A DNA stretch of 64,000 bases from an uncultured Bacteroidota bacterium (GCA_903893815.1 CAITNS010000079.1:62001-126000), one strand, 5' to 3'; positions 17,128-24,984 are shown, counted from the stretch's first letter. Notes: generated by a model not told the origin, from the sequence alone. Numbers and translations: made by a program.

Positions 17128-19497
17128 ATGAAATATATCTTTACTACCCTTGTTTTAGTTTTAGCATCACTTAATATCTTCAGTCAATGCCCTGCTGGTA
17201 ATGTGGAAGTTAAAATCGTATTAACTACTGATAATTATGCAGCTGAAACCACGTGGCAGTTAAAAAATAAATTTGGCATTGTTTTAATGTCAAATGGCAC
17301 ATTAACTAACGCTACCACTTTTACAAACACAATATGTGTTCCATCAGCAGGATGTTTAAGCTTTACGATTAATGATAGTTTTGGAGATGGAATTTGCTGT
17401 AATTACGGTATTGGTAATTTTCAAATATATGTTAATAATATTTTACAAACCAACAATAATGGGCAGTTTGCGGGTGTTTATAATTACTATTTTAATTGTG
17501 GACCAGGGGAGAGTTGCCAAACGGCTATTGCTGTAAATACAGGTACTTACACAGCACCTGGCAATGAGTATTATTATAAATTTAAACCTGCTCAAGTTGG
17601 TTTATATACTGTATCTACTTGTTCTTTAAGTTCATGCGATACAAAATTATGGGTGTACGAAAATTGTACAGGACCTTTTACTACTAATAATACAGGTACT
17701 ATACTATATAATGATGATTTCTGTGGTTTGCAATCTGAAATATCGGGTGCTTTAGATTCATCAAAAACCTATATTGTAAGAGTAGGGTCTTATAATAACT
17801 CTTGCACAGGAGCTATTAATTTTGCTATCAACTATCAAGGACCAATTTCAGGTTGTACTACGTTTAGTGCATGTAATTATAATCCTTTAGCCACTATTGA
17901 TGATGGTAGTTGTGTGTATTATCCAAGTCCATTATGCACAGCGCCCGATTTAACTATTGTTCAACCACAATTTATTAGTTCATTAAGTTTAGGAACCGTG
18001 AATGCTGGCCCAGGCGATTGTAGAGTAACTGAAAGTTGTTTAAATGGTTATGGAGTGAGAACGGTAATTAATTTTGATACATATATTAAAAATATAGGAA
18101 CTCAAGATTATTATATTGGAGATCCTGGTAATAATCCAGGACAATTTACAACTAACAATTGTCATGGACATGCTCACTACGAGGGATATGCAGAGTATCG
18201 TTTATATAAACCAAATGGACAAGCTATTCCTATTGGATTTAAAAATGGATTTTGCGTATTAGATTATGATGGTTGCCCAGACGGAGGACAGGCTAAGTTT
18301 TCGTGCGGAAACATGGGAATATCTAAACAATGTGGTGATATTTATGCCGCTGGTTTAGATTGCCAATGGATTGATATTACGGATGTAGATACGGGGAATT
18401 ATGTAATGGCTGCAAAAGTAAACTGGGATCAATCGGCAGATGCCCTTGGCCATTTTGAAAGTAATTATCAAAATAACTGGGCACAAGCTTGTATTAAAAT
18501 TACGGCTAATTCATCTGGACAAAAAGGATTTACCTTATTAGCTTCTTGCCCTTCTTATTCGGATTGTGCAGGAAATCAATTTGGAAATGCTGTTGTAGAT
18601 TGTAATGGGACATGCAACGGAACCGTTAAAATGGGAGATTTGAATAATAGTGGAACTCAACAAATAGTAGACGGACAGCTTTATGTCAATCAAATTTTAA
18701 ATAGCAGCATTACTGCTAATAGTTGTAATGATTTAAATAATACTGGCACCATTACTGTTTGGGATGCAGCTTTAATGGCTAATTGCGTCAATCATGGATC
18801 AAGCATTAATACCAATTGTTTATTTCCTAGAGGTAATTTAAACCCTAATCATACCGCTACTTTAAGTATTGGAAATATAGATGTGTCCCAAAATTATTTT
18901 GATGTATATATTAAAAATCCTACGGCCCGTATTTTAGGATATGAGTTTACCATTAGCGGCGCTACTATTTTAAATGTAGTGAATTTGGTTCCAACAAATG
19001 TATATCCCGAAACACCAGATTTTTTAGTTGGTGGCAATAAAGTTATTTGTGTATCCTTTAAAGATTCATCTATTGCTAAAAATGTGAACTCTCAACCTTT
19101 ATGCAGAATTTACTACACAAACGGTTCAGGAAGTATTTGCATCAATAGTGCCATCGAAATAGTAAACAAAGCTTATGAAGCCATTAATAAAGTGGTAGCT
19201 AACAATTGCTTTTTAGTTACAGGAGTATCACAAATGCTCGATAAAAATCACTATTTCTCTGTGATTCCAAATCCTGCAAATGATGTGATTCAGTTAACAG
19301 GTTTCACTAAAAATGCTGAAAAGTCGTTAATCGAAATCAAAGATATTTCTGGAAGATTATTGTATCAAGAAACATTGTTGTTAAACGAATCATTTAATCA
19401 TTCCATTAGTTTAGCAGATTACAAATCAGGAGTGTATTATATCACTTTATCATCAAATGCTGGTTCGGCTACCAAACCAGTAGTGTTGGTGAAGTAA
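17128..19497 (+). CDS. secreted lysyl oxidase-like protein with T9SS sorting domain
   Basis: A 789-residue exported protein. Signal peptide residues 1-19; a beta domain (about 20-125) with NDSFGDGICC; a second domain (about 126-238); a GCTTFSACNYNPLATIDDGS linker motif (242-261) seen in many T9SS proteins; then a lysyl oxidase domain (about 273-458). It has the copper-ligand run CHGHAH (H346, H348, H350), the cofactor-forming lysine in GFKNGFC (K372) and tyrosine in GDIYAAGLDCQWIDITDV (Y406), 34 residues apart as expected for the lysine tyrosylquinone pair (35 in human LOX). A dockerin-like part (about 502-555) and a C-terminal sorting domain (about 709-789, VIPNPANDVIQL) follow. Likely oxidises lysine side chains outside the cell. 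Confidence 0.85.
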   Translation: MKYIFTTLVLVLASLNIFSQCPAGNVEVKIVLTTDNYAAETTWQLKNKFGIVLMSNGTLTNATTFTNTICVPSAGCLSFTINDSFGDGICCNYGIGNFQIYVNNILQTNNNGQFAGVYNYYFNCGPGESCQTAIAVNTGTYTAPGNEYYYKFKPAQVGLYTVSTCSLSSCDTKLWVYENCTGPFTTNNTGTILYNDDFCGLQSEISGALDSSKTYIVRVGSYNNSCTGAINFAINYQGPISGCTTFSACNYNPLATIDDGSCVYYPSPLCTAPDLTIVQPQFISSLSLGTVNAGPGDCRVTESCLNGYGVRTVINFDTYIKNIGTQDYYIGDPGNNPGQFTTNNCHGHAHYEGYAEYRLYKPNGQAIPIGFKNGFCVLDYDGCPDGGQAKFSCGNMGISKQCGDIYAAGLDCQWIDITDVDTGNYVMAAKVNWDQSADALGHFESNYQNNWAQACIKITANSSGQKGFTLLASCPSYSDCAGNQFGNAVVDCNGTCNGTVKMGDLNNSGTQQIVDGQLYVNQILNSSITANSCNDLNNTGTITVWDAALMANCVNHGSSINTNCLFPRGNLNPNHTATLSIGNIDVSQNYFDVYIKNPTARILGYEFTISGATILNVVNLVPTNVYPETPDFLVGGNKVICVSFKDSSIAKNVNSQPLCRIYYTNGSGSICINSAIEIVNKAYEAINKVVANNCFLVTGVSQMLDKNHYFSVIPNPANDVIQLTGFTKNAEKSLIEIKDISGRLLYQETLLLNESFNHSISLADYKSGVYYITLSSNAGSATKPVVLVK

Positions 19498-19505
19498 TAT
19501 TTTGT

Positions 19506-19569
19506 GGCTTCGGCTCCGCTTAGGAGCCGATTGAAACTTCGGACACTGAGTGGAGCCGAAGTGAAAGCC
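19506..19569. repeat. CTTCGGCTCC-type palindromic repeat, copy 1
   Basis: CTTCGGCTCCGCTTAG at the left and CTGAGTGGAGCCGAAG at the right are inverted with two mismatches; the centre is GAGCCGATTGAAACTTCGGACA. Related copies lie at 25922 and 53309. Confidence 0.65.
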
Positions 19570-19640
19570 TCAATCCTTTTTAATTATTTTTCTCATAAAC
19601 CCAAATCATTTTATAAATTTGGTTTTAAAACCCAAACTCT

Positions 19641-21134
19641 ATGAAATTCCTTTTTAGCTTTGTCATCATTTGCATCTCTTTTCAATTATCCATTGCGCAA
19701 GGTAATTTCATAAAAGATAGTTTAGATGTTTATATCAAACGTGAAATGACTCGCTGGAATTTACCTGGCTTAGCTATTGCTATTGTAAAAGATGGAAAAG
19801 TAGTTTTAATGAAAGGTTACGGATATGCCGATGTTGCTAAGAAAACATCAGTAACCGAAAATACCGAATTTCAAATTGCCTCTAATAGTAAAGCGTTTAC
19901 TGGAACATCGGTTGCCTTGTTAGAATATTATGGAAAATTGAAGTTAGATGATTTGGTGAAAACGCATTTACCATACTTTAAAATGCAAGATGATTATTTA
20001 ACCAATCATGTGACGATTAGAGATGTTTTATCGCACCGCATTGGCTACGAAACGTTTCAAACTGATTTATTAAACTGGGCTGGCACAAAAAGCAGAAAAG
20101 AGCTTGTAGAGAATATGGCAAACGTAACACCTAAATTTGGGTTTAGAGAAAAGTATGGTTACTGCAATATGGGTTTTGTAACTGCTGGCGAAGTTATTTT
20201 AGCAGCAAGCGATACAACTTGGGATGATTATTTAACATACCATTATTTTAATCCATTAGGCATGACAAGAACAGGAACGACCTTTCAAAATTTTATCACT
20301 TCTCCAAATGCATCAAAAGCTTATACGTTGTTAAATGGAAATTTATTTGAAATCATGCCATCAAAAGTGGATAATATTGGTGCAGCTGGCTCTATCACGT
20401 CTAATGTAAATGATTTAAGTAAATGGGTGATGATGCAATTAGATAATGGAAAATATAACGGCAAGCAAGTTGTACCTTCTGAAGTAATTCAAAAAACAAG
20501 AGAATCAAATACCATTGTGGGGCAGGGTAGAGGAAAAGGAAATAGCTTTAATACTTACGGTTTAGGTTGGTTTTTAAAAGATAAGTTTGGTAAAAAAATA
20601 GTAACGCACGATGGAGGTGCGAATGGCTTTTTAAGTAAAACTGTTTTAGTTCCAGAAGATAAATTTGGATACGTGATTTTAACTAACAGCGACGGACAAT
20701 ATTTATTTGACGCCATTGATGCTCAAATTATGAATGATATAACTAATCAGCCTTATGTAAATGTAAGTGCCTTTTATTATAATGGATTTAAAGAAGGTTA
20801 CGATGAAGAGCAGGCAGTTATTAAAACTTTAAAGAAAGAAGTGGCTGCTTATAAAGCTCCCGCAGATGCTTATAAAAAATTGTCTGGTGTATACACTAAT
20901 AAAGTATATGGTAAAATTACTATTGAAGCTAAAGATGGTTTTGGAGAAGTGAGTTTTGAATTCCACCCACAATACAAAGGCAAGATTCAATTTAAAAGCC
21001 CCACAGCGATGATGATTGAGTATAATGATGCATCATCTTTAGGCGTGAAAGAAATTAAAGTAACCGATAAAACAATTGAAATAAAAGTGAATGAATTTGT
21101 AGATATGGATACATATCTCTTTACAAAAATCTAA
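19641..21134 (+). CDS. exported serine hydrolase, beta-lactamase (class C/PBP4*) family
   Basis: A 497-residue protein with a signal peptide (FSFVIICISFQLSIA, then QGNF). It has the three active-site elements of the serine beta-lactamase-like fold: SNSK in QIASNSKAFTG, YCN in KYGYCNMGF, and HDGGANGF as the third (KTG-equivalent) motif. A C-terminal domain of about 100 residues (from YKKLSGVYTNKVYGK) resembles DUF3471. Such enzymes are D-aminopeptidases, esterases or muropeptidases; true beta-lactam resistance is not implied. The stop overlaps by 4 bp the end of the convergent broken gene. Confidence 0.88.
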   Translation: MKFLFSFVIICISFQLSIAQGNFIKDSLDVYIKREMTRWNLPGLAIAIVKDGKVVLMKGYGYADVAKKTSVTENTEFQIASNSKAFTGTSVALLEYYGKLKLDDLVKTHLPYFKMQDDYLTNHVTIRDVLSHRIGYETFQTDLLNWAGTKSRKELVENMANVTPKFGFREKYGYCNMGFVTAGEVILAASDTTWDDYLTYHYFNPLGMTRTGTTFQNFITSPNASKAYTLLNGNLFEIMPSKVDNIGAAGSITSNVNDLSKWVMMQLDNGKYNGKQVVPSEVIQKTRESNTIVGQGRGKGNSFNTYGLGWFLKDKFGKKIVTHDGGANGFLSKTVLVPEDKFGYVILTNSDGQYLFDAIDAQIMNDITNQPYVNVSAFYYNGFKEGYDEEQAVIKTLKKEVAAYKAPADAYKKLSGVYTNKVYGKITIEAKDGFGEVSFEFHPQYKGKIQFKSPTAMMIEYNDASSLGVKEIKVTDKTIEIKVNEFVDMDTYLFTKI

Positions 21135-21653
21135 AGAGATGTAATCACATTGATCATTTTTAATAATTGGCTTTCGCTCTTTGAGTATAAAAGATTCATA
21201 TTTTCTTGCCACGCATAAATAATATAGCTATAGCCATCTTTAAGTTTAGTAAAATATCGCAAACAATTATAAGACTTAGCTTTAGTTTTAGCATCCACAA
21301 AGTTTGAGCGACATGTTTCAAAAGAAAAATTTTCGTTTACCGATTTTTCAATTTTCTCAATATTTACAAAATGTAAATTGCGAATAAACTCACGCTTTGT
21401 CGAAACTAATCCGCCAACTGGAAAGGCATAACCTACTAAATTGTATTTGCCATTAGCATCAAGTTTACTAAATGCTACACCTGAACATTTCACATGTCAT
21501 TCACACCTTTGTCCAAATTTAAAGAATCAGTAAATTCATTAGCCTTCAAGTTATTGGATAATGTATATTTTAATTTTAAGGCTTTTGATTTGATGGGTTG
21601 ATAAAATGCAGCCATAGAAGCGCAAACTAGAAGGATAGAACGATTTTTCTCAT
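21131..21653 (-). pseudogene. exported hypothetical protein interrupted by two frameshifts
   Basis: The open part (21131-21493) begins only at a GTG and encodes 120 residues with no signal. Reading upstream on the same strand, ATG at 21653 starts MRKIVLSF and hits TAG. Shifting one base back there gives LVCASMAAFYQPIKSKALK and about 50 residues ending NDM-stop at 21494-21496. Shifting one base back again enters KCSGVAFSKLDANGKY. Spliced together this is one protein of roughly 175 residues with a convincing signal peptide. Either the gene is decaying through two one-base changes or the assembly has two base errors. Family unknown. Confidence 0.6.
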
Positions 21654-21706
21654 GGTAATTTTTTCTTAAATATAATTAAAAAGTCACATTCAACTTTAAA
21701 ATGTTG

Positions 21707-21714
21707 TATCTTTG
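21707..21714 (+). promoter_or_regulatory. promoter -7 box of ssrA
   Basis: TATCTTTG fits TAnnTTTG and lies 20 bp before the mature tmRNA 5' end. Confidence 0.6.
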
Positions 21715-21734
21715 AACTAGTTCTTTAAAATTAT

Positions 21735-22103
21735 GGGCCCGACCGGTTTTGACAGCGAGCGCGGTTGGTATGTAAGCAGGTGGTGCGTTGTGGATATGGC
21801 ACCCTAAACTCAACTCTCAAACTTTTATTCGGCGAAGAGAATTCTTACGCTATGGCTGCTTAGTCCAAGACTAACCAACCTTTGCAAACCTTGTAGCAAC
21901 GTTGCTTAGCGACGAGAATTTTGCATCATAAATTAGCAACTTGTTTCAGTGATGATGTTATCTGAAACAATATTAGCATCTAAGTTTAAGTTTGGTATGA
22001 ATATAAGCCTGACTTGAATCGAAAACCAATTATGTTCTAAACTTTGTAGAAAGCATATTAATTCCTTGTTTGGACGAGAGTTCGAATCTCTCCGGGTCCA
22101 CCA
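21735..22103 (+). ncRNA. ssrA: transfer-messenger RNA (tmRNA)
   Basis: The 5' end GGGCCCGACC and 3' end CGGGTCCACCA form a 7-bp acceptor stem (one G-T pair), and GAGTTCGAATCTC is the T arm. The resume codon GGC at 21831 opens a tag frame reading GEENSYAMAA, ending at TAG 21861-21863, with the hydrophobic AMAA tail recognised by tail-specific proteases. CCA is encoded at 22101-22103. tmRNA with SmpB rescues stalled ribosomes. Its 3' end is a classic integration target, and fragments resembling it recur at 23533 and 24948. Confidence 0.95.
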
Positions 22104-22145
22104 ATTGCAAATTCGCAACTTATTGCGGATTTGCAATTTTTTTTT
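22103..22145 (+). terminator. terminator of ssrA
   Basis: Long stem AATTGCAAATTCGCAA (22103-22118) / TTGCGGATTTGCAATT (22123-22138) with one mismatch, loop CTTA, then an eight-T run. It overlaps the putative integration core. Confidence 0.85.
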
Positions 22146-22158
22146 CTTTCAAATAAGC

Positions 22159-23271
22159 TTATGATTTCAATATGCGAATAAGATCGTTATTGATATAGAA
22201 AACTTCTTTCCCTTCTTGATGTGGTGATACAATTCCAATATCAGTTAATTCATGCATATATTTTGTAAGTGTAGTTCTACTTCTAACTTCTAGTAATTCA
22301 CCAATTTTTCTAGGTTTAATGTAAGGTTGCGAAAATAAAAGCTGATTAAGTTCTAAGCTATACCACTTTAATTTTCCTTTTGCATGTTGATGAGTAGCTT
22401 GCATCTGGCTTAAGATCTCATCAATTGTTTGATTTGTTTCCTTTGCCATTATTTCAACTGCAGTTAGCATATAATTCAACCAAGGCTTCCATGCATTTCG
22501 AGTTGTTACACCAGCTAAATTAGCATAGTAATCATCCTTATGATTTAAGATGTACTTACTTAAAAACAAAACTGGATGAGATAATAATTCTTGATGAACC
22601 AAGTATAGTAAATTTAATATTCTTCCTGTTCTTCCATTACCATCTGTAAAAGGATGTATAGCTTCCAATTGGTAATGACCAATAACCATTTTAAAAAGAG
22701 GATCAATGGGGTATTTCTTATGATCGTTTAAAAATTCAATTAAATTCTTTATTTTTTTCTCTATTACTCCAGTACCTCGAGGGGGTGTATAAATAATTTC
22801 TCCGGGTTTAAACTCACTTTGTCCCCTTTTAATTACGACTTGCGATTGAGGCGGACGAATACCCTGACGAGTGTTTTTAATTTGTTGAAATACTTTTACA
22901 ATTGTTGCTTCATCTAATTTGTTTTTTGATTTAATCGTATTGTATCCTTTCCATAAAGCTTCACGGTAACGAAGAACTTCTTTTGTTGCATTATCTGTTG
23001 CTTCTTCTCTTAGGGTATCTGAAACAGCTTTATAGAGTTCGTCATCTGTAGTAAAAATATTTTCTATTGCTGTTGATGTTTGTGCCTCTTGCAATGTTAT
23101 TGTGTTCACTAACATCGTTGGGTTTGGTATCCTCATAATATTTCTATTTAGCTCTGCTAAGGCCCTTGAGGCAATACCCCACTTTAACAATATATCTTTA
23201 TCAAATATGATGTCAGATGGTGGTAAGTCTGGCAAATCATTATATGGTATATTTCTATCGAATTTCTTCAT
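22159..23271 (-). CDS. Fic family protein (class II, N-terminal inhibitory motif)
   Basis: A 370-residue Fic-domain enzyme, expected to transfer AMP or another nucleotide phosphate to a target hydroxyl. The Fic motif is canonical, HPFTDGNGRTGR (H206-R217). The class II inhibitory helix is STAIEN (S66, E70, N71), matching (S/T)xxxE(G/N), so it should be auto-inhibited. A winged-helix-like C-terminus (IGELLEVRSRTTLTKYMHEL) probably binds DNA. It lies between the ssrA 3' end and a partial copy of that end at 23533, on the opposite strand to ssrA. Palindromes over its promoter suggest autoregulation. No antitoxin gene is adjacent. Probably acquired DNA. Confidence 0.9.
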   Translation of the reverse strand: MKKFDRNIPYNDLPDLPPSDIIFDKDILLKWGIASRALAELNRNIMRIPNPTMLVNTITLQEAQTSTAIENIFTTDDELYKAVSDTLREEATDNATKEVLRYREALWKGYNTIKSKNKLDEATIVKVFQQIKNTRQGIRPPQSQVVIKRGQSEFKPGEIIYTPPRGTGVIEKKIKNLIEFLNDHKKYPIDPLFKMVIGHYQLEAIHPFTDGNGRTGRILNLLYLVHQELLSHPVLFLSKYILNHKDDYYANLAGVTTRNAWKPWLNYMLTAVEIMAKETNQTIDEILSQMQATHQHAKGKLKWYSLELNQLLFSQPYIKPRKIGELLEVRSRTTLTKYMHELTDIGIVSPHQEGKEVFYINNDLIRILKS

Positions 23272-23275
23272 TTTT

Positions 23276-23380
23276 TATATGTCCATTATTTAGTTAAAAA
23301 TGAACATATAGCAAATATATGTTCAAATATGGACAAATACAAACTATATGTCCAATATTTTACAAAATATGGACATATAG
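23276..23380 (-). promoter_or_regulatory. promoter and multi-site operator of the first fic gene
   Basis: On the minus strand, TTTG (23343-23340) and TATATTTG (23319-23312) are 20 bp apart, a textbook promoter. Repeated TATATGTCC/GGACATATA half-sites cover it: CTATATGTCC (23344-23353) with GGACATATAG (23371-23380); GAACATATAG (23302-23311) with TATATGTTC (23316-23324), straddling the -7 box; and single half-sites at 23276-23284 and 23331-23335. The Fic protein's own winged helix is the obvious candidate binder. Confidence 0.7.
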
Positions 23381-23422
23381 TGATTTCGTGTTTATTTTTA
23401 GCTAAAAACTATACCTGACAAG

Positions 23423-23453
23423 TTTCTCATGTATAGTTTTTATACATGAGAAA
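23423..23453. other. perfect 13-bp hairpin between the two fic units
   Basis: TTTCTCATGTATA (23423-23435) and TATACATGAGAAA (23441-23453) are exact inverted copies around a GTTTT loop. It could end transcription coming from the second fic gene or be an element-end structure; no strong T tract follows on either strand. Confidence 0.55.
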
Positions 23454-23532
23454 ATACGCTCTTTTTCAGAGGAAACTTTAAATGCTTAAATATTGCTTTA
23501 ACACACTTATTTTATTGAGATCTTCAAGAAAA

Positions 23533-23600
23533 GAGTTCGAAAAAATGTCGGTGGAGTCCATCAATTGCAAATTCGCTTTTTATTACAGATTTAAGATTTT
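23533..23600. repeat. att-like partial copy of the ssrA 3' end (site 2)
   Basis: GAGTTCGAA (23533-23541) and CAATTGCAAATTCGC (23562-23576) are identical to the tmRNA T-arm segment (22078-22086) and to the sequence from its CCA end into its terminator (22102-22116). TCCA precedes the second block in both. The downstream bases ATTACAGATTTAAGATTTTT still resemble the ssrA terminator. This is the pattern left when an element integrates at the 3' end of ssrA. Five extra bases separate the blocks here. Confidence 0.7.
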
Positions 23601-23722
23601 TAATAATTTTAAAATCGATGCGATTTTATTTAAATCTTAAAAAAAGAATTCAAAGAATATCGGATGAGTCTATTACCTCTAGATCTCTTTTAAATAAAAT
23701 GATTTTGGTGACTTTGCAATTC

Positions 23723-24772
23723 TTAAAAATAAGTTTTGACAGCAAATTCAAATTGGTCTATAAAAATTTTCTTAAATGCGCTAATGTTATTTTGCTCGTA
23801 AAAAATCAACATAGCTTTTTTATAATCTATTGAATCAACCGTTCTAAATGAAATAGGGCAGTAGTTGTTATTTATTAATATTGCATTACTTATGATCCTA
23901 GCAGTTCTTTTATTACCATCTGCAAAAGCTTGTATGTAGGAAATTAAGACTAAAACAAACAATGCTTTTGTAAAAACATTATCTTGATGATTTACTAATT
24001 TGCATAGTTGCTCAAGAGCTTCTTTTATTTGAAATTCGTTATCCAATGGCTTGTAATTAGTTCCTGAAATACCAACCCGCCGCTTTCTAATGTTTCGATC
24101 GATGTCTAACTCTTTTACTAAAATACTATGAATATCCTCAATGCTTGATATTGTTAATGGTTTTATATATTTTGGATTTTTAATAATAAAATCTAAGGCA
24201 GCCTTATGATTTAAAAGCATAGTTGCTTCGTCTTTCGTTTTTCCAGAAGCTGTTTCTTTTTCTTTTAATAATCGTTCTGTTTCTAACAAGGAATATGTAT
24301 TACCTTCAATTTGAGAAGACTTCCAACTTAAGTCAATCGCCAATCTTTCAAGCTCTTTTTTATATTCAGAATCAGTAAGTTTTAATGTGTTTTCTTTATA
24401 CTGATTTTGTAGGTTATTTAAATAATTAATTTCCTCATTTGTAAATACAGATACTTTGTTTAACGTTTCTGCTATTAGTGAATGATTAAAATTATTTTTA
24501 ATATCCCTTTCATCAATCTCTTTTTGAAAATATTCATCAACATCAACAAAACGAATGAGTTCATAGGCTTCACTTATTTCATATTTAGTACTTTTTCCGT
24601 TACCGGAAACAGTAATCAAGTTTTCTGCTAATAAAAGTTTAATAGCTCTTTTAATGGTTGCATAAGCGAAATCATTTTTTAAATCTTCATGAATTTCCTT
24701 TGAAGAACATAAAGGATTTAAATTGATAAAATTTAAAATTAATTTTTTTATATCTTTATTTGATTTAGCCAT
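23723..24772 (-). CDS. Fic family protein with atypical Fic motif and N-terminal winged helix
   Basis: A 349-residue Fic-domain protein. The N-terminal 70 residues look like a winged helix (CSSKEIHEDLKNDFAYATIK). A class II inhibitory helix follows, SSQIEG (S152, E156, G157). The Fic motif reads QAFADGNKRTAR (residues 281-292), so the catalytic histidine of HxFx(D/E)GNxRxxR is glutamine while the phosphate-binding loop is intact. It may be unable to transfer nucleotides by the usual mechanism. It is not a close copy of the first fic gene. It lies between att-like sites 2 and 3 and has its own palindromic operator. Confidence 0.88.
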   Translation of the reverse strand: MAKSNKDIKKLILNFINLNPLCSSKEIHEDLKNDFAYATIKRAIKLLLAENLITVSGNGKSTKYEISEAYELIRFVDVDEYFQKEIDERDIKNNFNHSLIAETLNKVSVFTNEEINYLNNLQNQYKENTLKLTDSEYKKELERLAIDLSWKSSQIEGNTYSLLETERLLKEKETASGKTKDEATMLLNHKAALDFIIKNPKYIKPLTISSIEDIHSILVKELDIDRNIRKRRVGISGTNYKPLDNEFQIKEALEQLCKLVNHQDNVFTKALFVLVLISYIQAFADGNKRTARIISNAILINNNYCPISFRTVDSIDYKKAMLIFYEQNNISAFKKIFIDQFEFAVKTYF

Positions 24773-24784
24773 TGTAACTATTTG

Positions 24785-24860
24785 TAGCTCACAAATATAC
24801 TATTTATAGCTCAATATTGTCTTGTATTGAGCTACATTTTTAAATTATTTGAGCTTAATT
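24785..24860 (-). promoter_or_regulatory. promoter and palindromic operator of the second fic gene
   Basis: On the minus strand TATATTTG (24799-24792) is a perfect -7 box 20 bp before the ATG. TAGCTCAATA (24807-24816) and TATTGAGCTA (24825-24834) are exact inverted copies just upstream; further TAGCTCA (24785-24791) and TGAGCT (24850-24855) half-sites flank them. The sequence differs from the operator of the first fic gene. Confidence 0.65.
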
Positions 24861-24947
24861 GAGAGTGATTAAATCTAAAATTACTGTTTTTTATTCTTCA
24901 AAAGTAACCTATAAAAAACAGATAATTTATTGATTTCCAGGTAAAAA

Positions 24948-24984
24948 GAGTTCGATAATAAGTCCTTAGACTCCACCAATCGCA
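24948..24984. repeat. att-like site 3, degenerate copy of the ssrA 3' end
   Basis: GAGTTCGA (24948-24955) and TCCACCAATCGCA (24972-24984) match the tmRNA T-arm and CCA end with one mismatch. It aligns to site 2 without gaps over 36 bp, with the same block spacing, and lies 1415 bp from site 2, against 1455 bp from ssrA to site 2. Confidence 0.55.

Noticed and set aside
19641-21134. Antibiotic-resistance beta-lactamase
   Set aside because: The motifs fit the broad class C-like esterase/peptidase family with a C-terminal extra domain; nothing points to drug hydrolysis.
21933-22136. 67-residue minus-strand ORF containing WWTRRDSNSRPN
   Set aside because: It lies over the tmRNA 3' half. This type of sequence is a common misprediction across tRNA-like ends.
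23276-23380. CRISPR-like repeat array upstream of the first fic gene
   Set aside because: The repeated unit is a 9-10 bp half-site with irregular spacing and alternating orientation, which fits an operator, not CRISPR repeats.
23618-23833. 71-residue plus-strand ORF after att-like site 2
   Set aside because: It overlaps the 3' end of the second fic gene, has no start signal and resembles no protein; regarded as chance in A+T-rich DNA.
22159-24772. Fic/Doc toxin-antitoxin module with separate antitoxin genes
   Set aside because: Neither gene has a small adjacent antitoxin ORF. Both proteins carry the inhibitory motif internally (class II), so a separate antitoxin is not expected.
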